A stretch of DNA of 64,000 nucleotides from a virus: positions 43,170-107,169 of the IMG/VR virus record IMGVR_UViG_3300047510_000583, one strand, 5' to 3'. Under the pieces are notes generated by a model, which was not told the origin of the DNA, searched no databases, and saw only the letters and a list, made by a program, of their open reading frames with translations. This document shows positions 13,302 through 20,126 of the stretch, piece by piece. The position numbers and the translations under genes were made by a program. Each line of letters opens with the position of its first letter. Within the stretch, counting starts at the first letter, position 1.

Positions 13302-13552
13302 AGGTGCTCGCTACTACACTATATATCTGCTACGATACTATGTAGTTTTGAGCATTCTCCCCCTAAAGAGAGATTGCAACTCAACCAATCAGGTTAAAGT
13401 TACGGGATGATAGAGGCTTGATTGCGAAAGGCAATCTGTTTGAGCATATCATAACGACCGTGCCAATCTCGGACTAGGCTAACTTTATACTACCTGGCCA
13501 GATAGTTGAGAAAGGAGAGCTCTTGGGCGAACCCGCAGGATCACTTTCTCAA
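13302..13552 (-). other. 250 bp structured spacer between tRNA-Leu and tRNA-Gly
   Basis: No convincing ORF on either strand. Contains hairpins: TTGAGAAAG/CTTTCTCAA (13506-13514 with 13544-13552) enclosing GGGCGAACCC, and GATTGC/GCAATC around 13421-13437. Could be precursor RNA or a small stable RNA. Confidence 0.4.
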
Positions 13553-13634
13553 TGTCGCTGAAAGGACTTGAACCTTCACGAGTTACCTCACTGGAACCTA
13601 AACCCAGCGCGTCTACCAATTCCGCCACAGCGAC
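13553..13634 (-). tRNA. tRNA-Leu (TAG)
   Basis: 82 nt class II cloverleaf with long variable arm; acceptor GTCGCTG/CAGCGAC, anticodon loop TTTAGGT, T-loop TTCAAGT. Confidence 0.93.
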
Positions 13635-13638
13635 GTGG

Positions 13639-13712
13639 GGGCGGGAGCAGGATTTGAACCTGCGACCTGCGGCTTATGAGACCGCTGAACTACCAGACTG
13701 TTCCATCCCGCG
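13639..13712 (-). tRNA. tRNA-Met (CAT), initiator-like
   Basis: 74 nt; anticodon loop CTCATAA. The 5' part (CGCGGGATGGAACAGTCTGG) closely follows bacterial initiator tRNA, and base pair 1-72 is C-C, an unpaired end as initiators need. The three G-C pairs of initiator anticodon stems are not fully kept. A CCA follows at 13638-13636. Confidence 0.85.
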
Positions 13713-13723
13713 TTGACCCTCAT

Positions 13724-13752
13724 ATTATATCCGAGAGGGTGGGGGATGTCAA
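13724..13752 (-). promoter_or_regulatory. consensus sigma70-type promoter for tRNA-Met
   Basis: TTGACA, 17 bp, TATAAT, perfect match, with the predicted start about 5 bp before the tRNA. Confidence 0.9.
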
Positions 13753-13893
13753 CCCCCCGTTGCTCGGCTCGCCACCTGCCCTTTGACCAGAGGCAGGAAA
13801 CTGGGCGGGAGAGAGTCCCATCCGCACCACTTGTTTTTTAATGGGAAAACAAGAAACCAGAAGGGGGTTCACCCGACCAGGGCAAGTTTAGTG
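13753..13893 (-). other. GC-rich intergenic stretch
   Basis: No supported gene. Markedly more GC-rich than its surroundings at 13740-13820, with an 8 bp hairpin CTTGTTTT/AAAACAAG near 13830-13855 but no following T run. Confidence 0.4.
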
Positions 13894-14073
13894 TCATTCC
13901 GAGACAGGTATTAAGTTGTCATATGCAGAATCTACTGCATCTTGCATGTTCCCAAAAGGACCATGTTGCTCACCATCATACTCCCAATGATAACCATTGT
14001 CAAGTTCATGAACTTGAAAGTAAGTAATGACTTCATCATTATTATCTAGTTGCTCAACAATACGAAAGTTCAT
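13894..14073 (-). CDS. small hypothetical protein
   Basis: 59 residues, acidic, beginning MNFRIVEQLDNNDEVI and containing WEYDGEQHGPFG. I prefer the ATG at 14073 to a GTG nine codons upstream; neither has a good ribosome site. Function unknown. Confidence 0.55.
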   Translation of the reverse strand: MNFRIVEQLDNNDEVITYFQVHELDNGYHWEYDGEQHGPFGNMQDAVDSAYDNLIPVSE

Positions 14074-14126
14074 AGCATTCAAAGGGTAACTTGACTCCAC
14101 CAGTTCTGTTATAGACCATCCGTGTC

Positions 14127-14405
14127 TTATTTATTTGCGGATACAAACGATGTTTGATTATCCCATTTAAAAGGAGTATTGTTCATTTCGTATTTAACAT
14201 TTCCATCAGGTTGCTCCTCTTTGGTAATAGAGATTGAACCTTCAGCAGCACGTTCAGCAAACAAACTATTATCAATCTCAATCAATGCCTTAGAAATAGC
14301 AGAGATTACATAAACACTCTCTTTACTATCCAACATCATAAGAGCAGAACGCAAAGCATCTTCCGCTCGCTCTAGTTGATATTTAACTTGATCACTCATC
14401 TTCAT
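14127..14405 (-). CDS. hypothetical protein
   Basis: 92 residues, helical in the middle (YQLERAEDALRSALMML). The ATG at 14405 has AAAGGAG 8 bp upstream and overlaps the upstream gene's end. Function unknown. Confidence 0.6.
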   Translation of the reverse strand: MKMSDQVKYQLERAEDALRSALMMLDSKESVYVISAISKALIEIDNSLFAERAAEGSISITKEEQPDGNVKYEMNNTPFKWDNQTSFVSANK

Positions 14406-14661
14406 CGTTGTCGTCTCCTTTAATATAGCATGGAACTGTGTCTGGGTCAAGCCACTTGGTATACTCAAAATCTTCGATCGCTGTCATAAACTGCATTTCA
14501 TTGTCGCAGAGATACATATCACGATAACGACTGGTGTAAGAACACATTTTTTGAATACGATAATCAGGTTTGCCGTTGATCTCTAAGATACCTGCCTGTA
14601 CGTATCTATATGGAAAACGATCAAGGATTGTCTTCACGCGGCTTTGGTTTGTTGCAGTCAT
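14392..14661 (-). CDS. hypothetical protein
   Basis: 89 residues with an acidic end (GDDNDEDE). Many Tyr and two Cys. Overlaps its neighbours by 14 and 41 bp. Function unknown. Confidence 0.6.
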   Translation of the reverse strand: MTATNQSRVKTILDRFPYRYVQAGILEINGKPDYRIQKMCSYTSRYRDMYLCDNEMQFMTAIEDFEYTKWLDPDTVPCYIKGDDNDEDE

Positions 14662-14803
14662 TGCAGTAGTAGGAGAATCCTGTACGAAAGTATTTTACCA
14701 CTTGGTAGTGGTCCTTGTCAAGGGGTTGCTCGGTGTGGCACTTGGAACAGGTTCTAGTCCCACCACCAACAGAGGTTTGTGAGCGTTGAGAGGAACTGCT
14801 CAT
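14621..14803 (-). CDS. small zinc-ribbon protein
   Basis: About 60 residues with two Cys pairs, CSKC and CNDC, 25 residues apart, as in the zinc ribbon of phage HNH or endonuclease VII-type proteins, but with no nuclease domain. The start is uncertain because the 5' end overlaps the upstream gene by at least 50 bp. A similar protein is at 62648-62875. Confidence 0.55.
   Translation of the reverse strand: MSSSSQRSQTSVGGGTRTCSKCHTEQPLDKDHYQVVKYFRTGFSYYCNDCNKPKPREDNP
14692..14721 (-). promoter_or_regulatory. possible internal sigma70-type promoter
   Basis: TTGACA, 18 bp, TAAAAT inside the zinc-ribbon gene, pointing at the genes at 14661 and 14405. Confidence 0.4.
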
Positions 14804-15329
14804 GATAGACCGTGCGGCTTGGATTAGGTTTACCATCTTTCATGTCTTGGAGATACTGTATTATACCACGAACTACTGGTGTGTCTTGAAAGTATTCGTG
14901 CATTCGGTAACAATCGAACTTCTCATTGTATTCAATGAAGTCATGTAGTGGATCCATGTTGCGACGGTATCCCCAGATGAATACATCTTCATCTTTGATA
15001 CCTTCTTTGTTGATGATGTCAAGCTTATAAAACTTTTCACCATCTTCATTTACTTCTTCCTTTTCTCTGTCAAACTTGAAGTGAAGACCATCGTAATACT
15101 TGTTATGTAACTCCTCGTCTGGTGCTACACGAACTCTTTCATTCTCTCTCATAATGTATTCCATGCGACCTTTCGCATCTTCGTTAGTCAAACGAAATAC
15201 AATGTTGCCGATGTAGTAATCTACAGGACCACCATAGAGTTGTGAAGATTCACGTTTCCTGAAAGACAGATGAGTAATCACAAATCCAGGCTCTTCGTGT
15301 TCAGTTTCAACTAATCCTTGTGACAACAT
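14754..15329 (-). CDS. hypothetical protein
   Basis: 191 residues, charged, aromatic-rich, ending LTNLCWWWD. A long acidic middle (DREKEEVNEDGEKFYKLDI). I use the ATG at 15329, 3 bp after the upstream stop. No recognised domain. Confidence 0.65.
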   Translation of the reverse strand: MLSQGLVETEHEEPGFVITHLSFRKRESSQLYGGPVDYYIGNIVFRLTNEDAKGRMEYIMRENERVRVAPDEELHNKYYDGLHFKFDREKEEVNEDGEKFYKLDIINKEGIKDEDVFIWGYRRNMDPLHDFIEYNEKFDCYRMHEYFQDTPVVRGIIQYLQDMKDGKPNPSRTVYHEQFLSTLTNLCWWWD

Positions 15330-15331
15330 AA

Positions 15332-15544
15332 TCAATACCTATCAGGGATTTGGTCGTAATCTAATGGATGATCTTGTTTCTTTTCTTGTTTGCGAAACTT
15401 TTTGAGGTCTTCAAACAAATGTTTAATCTTTTTGTATGCTTCGTTAGCATCTTCTTTGCCTGCAAGCTCTGCAGCAAGAATGTATTCTACTTTTTTACCA
15501 AACTCAAAAAGGTGCCATTCAAAATCTGTTTGATTTTCATACAT
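15332..15544 (-). CDS. small hypothetical protein
   Basis: 70 residues, strongly charged helix (EAYKKIKHLFEDLKKFRKQ). Its ATG overlaps the end of the oxygenase gene by 8 bp. Confidence 0.6.
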   Translation of the reverse strand: MYENQTDFEWHLFEFGKKVEYILAAELAGKEDANEAYKKIKHLFEDLKKFRKQEKKQDHPLDYDQIPDRY

Positions 15545-16157
15545 TTTTTTTCTCCCTATCTTTAAAAAAGCAAGTCCAAATCACTTTTTTATTCCCAGAT
15601 TTTATTGGTGATGATTTGTGTACCCACCAATGACCAACAGGAAAACATATTAGACTTCCTTTCTTTGGTTGAATAGAAATCTTATCATTTAAGAACATAA
15701 GTTTTCCACCAGAATAATCTTCATTCAAGTACCATAAAAATGAAAGAAGATTTTCTTCTTGAAGATCATGATCTATATGCCAATCATAATAATCTTTTTC
15801 ATCATAAGTTCGATAGTAATACGCACTACCAAAGTTTAAGATTTTTTGTCTTATCATAGTAAAAGATAACCTAGGGCAATCTTTTAGATACTCACGGTAT
15901 ACTTTTGAAAAAACTTCGTGAGAAATACTATCTACACTATGTAGGTTTTGTAAAGTATTTTGATCTGTCCAACCCTGTATAGTTTTATAAGTTGTTAAGT
16001 TAATAACATTATTATTTCTAATATCATTTCTGCCAGCATTCCATATTTCGGAAGAAATATTTGAAGATTGCATGATTGATGTTACGTGATCACACACATC
16101 ATCACTTACAAAGTTTTGATATTCGTATACGTAATTTGTATGTTTAATCAGTTTCAT
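15537..16157 (-). CDS. 2OG-Fe(II) oxygenase (prolyl 4-hydroxylase-like)
   Basis: 206 residues with the double-stranded beta-helix iron motif H-x-D in YDWHIDHD (about residues 125-132), a distal His in VGHWWVHKSSPI and a 2-oxoglutarate-binding basic residue in the following KSGNKKVIW. Such oxygenases are frequent in cyanophages, with unknown substrates (proteins, nucleotides or sugars). Located next to a cluster of tRNA genes. Confidence 0.85.
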   Translation of the reverse strand: MKLIKHTNYVYEYQNFVSDDVCDHVTSIMQSSNISSEIWNAGRNDIRNNNVINLTTYKTIQGWTDQNTLQNLHSVDSISHEVFSKVYREYLKDCPRLSFTMIRQKILNFGSAYYYRTYDEKDYYDWHIDHDLQEENLLSFLWYLNEDYSGGKLMFLNDKISIQPKKGSLICFPVGHWWVHKSSPIKSGNKKVIWTCFFKDREKKNV

Positions 16158-16173
16158 TTTTTATCTATCCTAA

Positions 16174-16266
16174 TAGGGGTGGAGGGAGTCGAACCCCCAA
16201 CCGCGCACTAATCTGGTGCATACAGAAGGTATAAGCTTCTCGCTCTGCCAATTGAGCTACACCCCC
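16174..16266 (-). tRNA. tRNA with anticodon TAT and long variable arm (Ile-type reading AUA?)
   Basis: 93 nt. Acceptor GGGGGTG with CACCCCT (one G-T pair), D-arm GCTC/GAGC, anticodon stem AGAAG/CTTCT with loop CTTATAC, T-loop TTCGACT. The variable region is about 25 nt with its own stem GCAC/GTGC, unusual for an Ile acceptor, which is normally class I. Confidence 0.75.
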
Positions 16267-16269
16267 TTA

Positions 16270-16342
16270 TGGAGAGTAGGGGATTTGAACCCCTGACCTC
16301 CTGCTTGCAAAGCAGGCGCTCTACCAACTAAGCTAACTCCCC
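16270..16342 (-). tRNA. tRNA-Ala (TGC)
   Basis: 73 nt; acceptor GGGGAGT/ACTCTCC, anticodon loop TTTGCAA. Its 5' end overlaps the antitoxin gene's last 15 bp. Confidence 0.95.
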
Positions 16343-16489
16343 TTGTATTCGCTCATAGTTTTCGTATGGCATCAGAAGAACATCACTACCATCTGATGTG
16401 GTAATGATAAAACTTTCTTTGTTAAGCATCACGTTGTCCATAATCTCATCAAAGTCGTGACAAAAAGTTTCTTCTGTGATCGTTTTCAT
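16328..16489 (-). CDS. Phd/YefM-like antitoxin, no partner toxin seen
   Basis: 53 residues, beginning MKTITEETFCHDFDEIMDN and containing SFIITTSDGSDVLLMPYENYE, the classic N-terminal fold of Phd/YefM antitoxins (dimerising DNA-binding part); the C-terminal toxin-binding tail is short. No toxin gene lies next to it. The start overlaps the glutaredoxin stop (ATGA), and the end runs into tRNA-Ala. Confidence 0.75.
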   Translation of the reverse strand: MKTITEETFCHDFDEIMDNVMLNKESFIITTSDGSDVLLMPYENYERIQGELA

Positions 16490-16758
16490 ACCATACACTC
16501 CATGTCTTTTTCTTCTTGTAGGCAACCAATGCTGGTTAGGTATTCAATGGTTTCAGTACAACCCCCAACAGAGTGACCATCAAGGGTCACCTGAGGAAAT
16601 GTAGAACCTTCACCAAACTCATTATAGAATGTTTCCCTATCAAAGTCAACATCCAGTTTGTACTGTGTGTATTTGACAGTAAAACTATCAAGGATGACCT
16701 TGAGTTTACGACAATATTCACAGTTATCTCGTGTGTAAATAACCAGTTGCGAAATCAT
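16486..16758 (-). CDS. grx: glutaredoxin
   Basis: 90 residues; redox motif CEYC near residues 13-16, TFPQVTLDGHSVGGC as the cis-Pro/GG region. The ATG at 16758 is 6 bp from GAGGAG. Distinct from the glutaredoxin at 4730-4984 (different flanking residues). Confidence 0.88.
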   Translation of the reverse strand: MISQLVIYTRDNCEYCRKLKVILDSFTVKYTQYKLDVDFDRETFYNEFGEGSTFPQVTLDGHSVGGCTETIEYLTSIGCLQEEKDMECMV

Positions 16759-16779
16759 TAACATCTCCTCTAAGAAGAA

Positions 16780-16853
16780 TCGGGATGATAGGATTTGAAC
16801 CTACGGCCCCTCGCTCCCAAAGCGAGTGCTCTACCAAACTGAGCTACATCCCG
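16780..16853 (-). tRNA. tRNA-Pro (TGG)
   Basis: 74 nt; acceptor CGGGATG/CATCCCG, anticodon loop TTTGGGA. Confidence 0.95.
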
Positions 16854-16988
16854 TGATGGAGTAAGTGTGATATACCTCAAGGATATAACAGGGACTTACC
16901 CTCTGTCGTATCACAGCAGACAAGTTTATCTCCAGGCGCTTGTGATAAGTTGGTCTCCTTCTAGGCTATCTGCCTAACGAGTACCAAG
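16854..16988 (-). other. structured spacer between tRNA-Ser(TGA) and tRNA-Pro
   Basis: 135 bp without ORF. A long imperfect inverted repeat (TATCAC and ACAAG with CTTGT and GATA, about 16913-16955) suggests a folded RNA. Confidence 0.4.
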
Positions 16989-17073
16989 CGGAAGTGGTAG
17001 GATTTGAACCCACGATGGCTTTCACCATGCTTGTTTTCAAGACAAGTGCCTTAAACCACTCGGCCACACTTCC
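16989..17073 (-). tRNA. tRNA-Ser (TGA)
   Basis: 85 nt class II; acceptor GGAAGTG/CACTTCC, anticodon loop CTTGAAA, long variable arm, discriminator G. Confidence 0.95.
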
Positions 17074-17089
17074 ATTTGTTGACCCTCAT

Positions 17090-17118
17090 ATTATATAGGA
17101 GGGTCGGGAGCATGTCAA
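17090..17118 (-). promoter_or_regulatory. consensus sigma70-type promoter for tRNA-Ser(TGA)
   Basis: TTGACA, 17 bp, TATAAT, perfect. The -35 TGA is the stop codon of the membrane protein gene at 17115. Confidence 0.9.
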
Positions 17119-17489
17119 GCCCCCTCGTCGGACTCTTTTGTTTTCTTCAGTTGCTTGGCGCTCCAAGCAGCGAATGCCATGATAGCAAAGTAGAACAGGT
17201 AGTCATCAATCATAACCAAAAAGAATATAACTGAGCCACCTATTCTCAGATAGTCTGGCATTGGAATCTTACTAAAGAACCAACGAACTTGTTTCTCGAA
17301 GAGAAAGTATAGTGGTATGAGTGCAGTGACTACAAACTCACTATACGGAACCACGAAATACAGAGAGAGCAATACAAAGATTGGAAAGTATTGCCTCTCT
17401 GGTATCCTCTTCAAATATGAAACATATAAATCAATCCACCCTTGGCGAGTTCTTGGTCTATTTTTCCAACGCTTGAAGAGTTTTTTCAT
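17115..17489 (-). CDS. membrane protein of unknown function
   Basis: 124 residues: basic N terminus (MKKLFKRWKNRPRTR), about three hydrophobic segments between residues 35 and 110, charged C terminus. It lies 6 bp behind the porin gene and may be co-transcribed with it. Function unknown. Confidence 0.7.
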   Translation of the reverse strand: MKKLFKRWKNRPRTRQGWIDLYVSYLKRIPERQYFPIFVLLSLYFVVPYSEFVVTALIPLYFLFEKQVRWFFSKIPMPDYLRIGGSVIFFLVMIDDYLFYFAIMAFAAWSAKQLKKTKESDEGA

Positions 17490-17495
17490 CACTTA

Positions 17496-18350
17496 TCAGA
17501 ACTTGAATCCAAGACCCGTAGTGAACACAGGAGAGTAAGAACCCGTACCAACTTTCTCAGTAGGGAACTTCAGATCAGCAAAACCAATCAGAGAGTTAGT
17601 GATGCGACCTTCCAAACCAAGAGCAAGCACAGCAGTACCAGTGCCTACAGCAGACTGAGAGTTTGCTTCAACACCATTGACAAAAGGAACTTGGTAACCA
17701 GCAGCGGCATAGATGTTAGCGGCGCTTACACCTGCCTTGCGGGCGATGCTCCAGTCATAAGAGAGCATAGCACCACCAGCGGCACCGATGTTGCTATCAG
17801 GTCCAGCAACAGCATTAATGTAAGGGCGAACCGATACAGCATTCTGGTTGCCGAAAGTCTTCACAGCATAGCGAGCTTGGAGAGTACCACCAGAGATGGT
17901 GCTGTTGGCAGTCTTACCACCACCGTCAACGCCTTGCTTATTCAGCAGAACGCCAAGACCAACGTAGTTACCAACGCCTTGTGCCTTGCGAGCAGCAGCG
18001 ACCTCAAGGGCGCTCACGCGGGTGTTAGTAGCAGCAATCTCTTTGGAGAACTGAGCGCGTAGAGCGGCAGCCAGAGCAGCGTCAGCGGCGCTCTGATACT
18101 CGCTGATGCGGTCAAGGCAAGCGTTGGTGAGAGCGGCGAGCTCAGCACGGGAAGCAGGTTGACCAGGCTGGAAAGTGCCATTGGGGTAACCAGCAACACA
18201 ACCGTAGCGAGAGATCAGGTTAGAGATAGCCTGATACGACCAATCAGTAGGTTGCACATCTTTCAGTTGAGTCACACTGGTGACTTGTGCCATGGCGGGA
18301 GCAGCAATAGAAGCAGCAGCGACGCCAGCAGCAATAAATGAACGAATCAT
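17496..18350 (-). CDS. SLH-domain porin-like outer membrane protein
   Basis: 284 residues. Signal peptide ending AMAQ at about residue 22, then one S-layer homology domain (LKDVQPTDWSYQAI ... YPNGTFQPGQPASRAELA), a short coiled coil and a Gly/Ala-rich beta-barrel-like C terminus ending in Phe (GLGFKF). This is the layout of cyanobacterial SomA/iron-uptake porins, which are about 450-550 residues, so this is a shortened form. Host origin is likely; it may alter the host envelope during infection. Confidence 0.8.
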   Translation of the reverse strand: MIRSFIAAGVAAASIAAPAMAQVTSVTQLKDVQPTDWSYQAISNLISRYGCVAGYPNGTFQPGQPASRAELAALTNACLDRISEYQSAADAALAAALRAQFSKEIAATNTRVSALEVAAARKAQGVGNYVGLGVLLNKQGVDGGGKTANSTISGGTLQARYAVKTFGNQNAVSVRPYINAVAGPDSNIGAAGGAMLSYDWSIARKAGVSAANIYAAAGYQVPFVNGVEANSQSAVGTGTAVLALGLEGRITNSLIGFADLKFPTEKVGTGSYSPVFTTGLGFKF

Positions 18351-18395
18351 AATAGTTTCTTAAGATTTAAACGACATGTCATGCCCATAGGGCAA

Positions 18396-18484
18396 CGGAA
18401 GTGGTTGGATTTGAACCAACGGATGCCCATAAAGACATCGGCGGTTTAGCAAACCGCTGCATTAAGCCGCTCTGCCACACTTCC
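18396..18484 (-). tRNA. tRNA-Ser (GCT)
   Basis: 89 nt class II; acceptor GGAAGTG/CACTTCC, anticodon loop TTGCTAA, long variable arm. Shares 1 bp with the gene at 18484. Confidence 0.95.
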
Positions 18485-18741
18485 TAGCGGATTTCAAAGT
18501 CCAGTTTTCTGGGTATTCTCTTAGTATAACCTGCTACGGGAGGATTGTCAACCTTTTTCTCTTTCGGTTTTCCGACTCCATCAACAGCAGTAATGTGCGA
18601 CAAGTCATTGCCACTGATAATAGGCATACCACTTCTATCTAACCTCAGAAGGGTATGATTATCGCAGCCACATGACTTGCTTTTGTTTGGTTGATATACT
18701 TCTAACTCTACGCCACATGCGTTACATCTGATCTTTGCCAT
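18484..18741 (-). CDS. small zinc-finger-like protein
   Basis: 85 residues; N-terminal CNAC and KSCGC can form a four-Cys zinc site within 26 residues, followed by a basic C-terminal part. Common in cyanophages; function unknown. Confidence 0.65.
   Translation of the reverse strand: MAKIRCNACGVELEVYQPNKSKSCGCDNHTLLRLDRSGMPIISGNDLSHITAVDGVGKPKEKKVDNPPVAGYTKRIPRKLDFEIR
18523..18551 (-). promoter_or_regulatory. sigma70-type promoter for tRNA-Ser(GCT) and porin
   Basis: TTGACA, 17 bp, TATACT inside the zinc-finger gene, start about 30 bp before the tRNA. Confidence 0.8.
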
Positions 18742-18952
18742 TTTTTTCTTTTAACCACTCTGCCATTTCTTTTTGCATTTTTTTAGATTCTCTATCAAGT
18801 TGTCGCTTCATATTTCTTGCCATGTTCCACCGAATAAAGTTGATATGCATTAACTTTATCCTTAGGTTAATGTACTCTGGTACATTTGGATCCTGCCAGA
18901 TGATATACACCAGAGCACAGATTAGTATTAAAGAAATATAGTATGTATTCAT
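18722..18952 (-). CDS. small membrane-anchored protein
   Basis: 76 residues: an N-terminal transmembrane helix (YYISLILICALVYIIW), then a long basic helix (RNMKRQLDRESKKMQKEM). Overlaps the next gene by 20 bp. Function unknown. Confidence 0.6.
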   Translation of the reverse strand: MNTYYISLILICALVYIIWQDPNVPEYINLRIKLMHINFIRWNMARNMKRQLDRESKKMQKEMAEWLKEKNGKDQM

Positions 18953-18960
18953 AGTTTATA

Positions 18961-19032
18961 TGGGCGATACTGGAATCGAACCAGTGACTTACCACTTGTA
19001 AGGAGGCCACTCTACCGCTGAGTTAATCGCCC
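18961..19032 (-). tRNA. tRNA-Val (TAC)
   Basis: 72 nt; acceptor GGGCGAT/ATCGCCC, anticodon loop CTTACAA; one T-T mismatch in the anticodon stem. Confidence 0.93.
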
Positions 19033-19035
19033 TGG

Positions 19036-19109
19036 CGTCTCGGACAGGACTTGAACCTGTGACCAACTGCTTAGAAGGCAGATGCTCTATCCAACTGAGC
19101 TACCGAGAC
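19036..19109 (-). tRNA. tRNA-Arg (TCT)
   Basis: 74 nt plus encoded CCA (19035-19033); acceptor GTCTCGG/CCGAGAC, anticodon loop CTTCTAA. Directly abuts tRNA-Val. Confidence 0.95.
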
Positions 19110-19117
19110 ATGAGAGT

Positions 19118-19146
19118 ATTATACTACTGCTTAGGGCAGTTGTCAA
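19118..19146 (-). promoter_or_regulatory. consensus sigma70-type promoter for tRNA-Arg/Val
   Basis: TTGACA, 17 bp, TATAAT, perfect; predicted start falls at the 5' end of tRNA-Arg. It overlaps the end of the gene at 19124. Confidence 0.9.
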
Positions 19147-19525
19147 GCCATGGAGCACAGAGTCTCATTGGTGGAGCGAGTGCTTTGCACTCATCACTGT
19201 AGCATAATGTTTCGTCATTTGCTTCTTCTATATAGCGAGGTTTGTATACTTCTGCTTTTGATAAACCAGATTGTCTCCAATAATCATCGATGGCATTGGT
19301 GACATCTCGTTCTACTCTACGTTTTACTTTGTCAGGGTCTTTAACAATAACCCTGTTAATAGTAGTCTGCGGGAAAAACTTTCTTTGAACTTCGTCAAGT
19401 AAATCCCAAAGGTTGTTTTCATGTATTCCAGTGCATTGGGAGAGTGCTGCAATGATAGAAGATAATACGATACTGGTTGTTATAATAGTTTTATTAGAGG
19501 GCTTGCCAATGTGAAAGTTAAACAT
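19124..19525 (-). CDS. membrane-anchored or secreted protein, unknown
   Basis: 133 residues: N-terminal hydrophobic segment (TIITTSIVLSSIIAALSQC), possibly a lipoprotein-like or signal anchor, a charged middle and a Cys-rich end (CYSDEC, LCAPWLDNC). The ATG at 19525 directly follows a hairpin; a TTG start further up lies inside it. Function unknown. Confidence 0.6.
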   Translation of the reverse strand: MFNFHIGKPSNKTIITTSIVLSSIIAALSQCTGIHENNLWDLLDEVQRKFFPQTTINRVIVKDPDKVKRRVERDVTNAIDDYWRQSGLSKAEVYKPRYIEEANDETLCYSDECKALAPPMRLCAPWLDNCPKQ

Positions 19526-19528
19526 AAA

Positions 19529-19550
19529 GGGGAGTTCTGCAGCACTCCCC
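19529..19550 (-). terminator. hairpin between the RlpA-like gene and the next gene
   Basis: Perfect stem GGGGAGT/ACTCCCC with loop containing CTGCAG, followed by only TTTAT before the ATG. Either a weak terminator or a structure masking the start region of the next gene. Confidence 0.5.
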
Positions 19551-19567
19551 AATATTTATTCAGTTAT

Positions 19568-19930
19568 TCAAACCCTTGTGTAGCAGACGCTTGCGACGCC
19601 TTGACCTGGGGAAGCAATAGAAGAGAATGCACCATAAGACAAATCAAGGCTCCTTCCACCTACGAAAGGACCGCGATCATTTACTCGCACGATGACTGAC
19701 CTACCATTTCGCTGATTTGTAACCTTCAATCTAGTTCCGAAAGGAAGCCATCTGTGTGCTGTTGTGTTGCCATAAGCATTGTATCTTTCGCCGTTTGCAG
19801 TCGTCTGCCCATGATATCCGTCACCAACTCCATAATGTGATGCGAGGGAACATCCGCTCGCTGCCTTTGCTTGAAGGGGTGCTAGTCCTGCAGCGGCAAT
19901 GGCGAGAATAGAAAGTGTTTTAAGAAGCAT
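19568..19930 (-). CDS. RlpA-like double-psi beta-barrel protein
   Basis: 120 residues: signal peptide to about residue 23 (AAAGLAPLQAKA), then an RlpA domain with SHYGVGDGYHGQTTANGERYN, LPFGTRLKVTN and VRVNDRGPF, the usual RlpA motifs. RlpA proteins bind or cleave peptidoglycan. In this phage it could act on the host wall at entry or lysis; the lysis genes are 1.6 kb away. An own promoter lies at 20061-20089. Confidence 0.88.
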   Translation of the reverse strand: MLLKTLSILAIAAAGLAPLQAKAASGCSLASHYGVGDGYHGQTTANGERYNAYGNTTAHRWLPFGTRLKVTNQRNGRSVIVRVNDRGPFVGGRSLDLSYGAFSSIASPGQGVASVCYTRV

Positions 19931-20060
19931 TTAGTTAAATAGAACTCTACATCCCAATAGAAGAGGGGTACACCGCAACCATCTCTGGGGGCATCTTCCT
20001 GGGCTCTGATTGTCACTCACGTTATAATAATGAGACTCTCCACAAATGTGAAGAAAACAT

Positions 20061-20089
20061 AATATAACACGTATTTAGCTTTCTGTCAA
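20061..20089 (-). promoter_or_regulatory. sigma70-type promoter for the RlpA-like gene
   Basis: TTGACA, 17 bp, TATATT, with GGGGGC before the -35 box. Leaves a leader of about 120 nt in which I see no gene longer than 15 codons. Confidence 0.82.
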
Positions 20090-20126
20090 GCCCCCTCCTA
20101 AATATAGTGTATCGGTATACCGAATC

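Noticed and set aside
13620-13815. 33-codon frame in the GC-rich spacer (minus strand)
   Set aside because: Composition unlike neighbouring proteins and it runs through the tRNA-Met promoter.
17442-18062. 206-codon plus-strand frame over the porin
   Set aside because: Antisense shadow of the Ala-rich porin gene; no signals of its own.
19931-20054. 15-codon leader ORF before the RlpA-like gene
   Set aside because: Too short and without clear coupling; the leader may simply be a 5' untranslated region.
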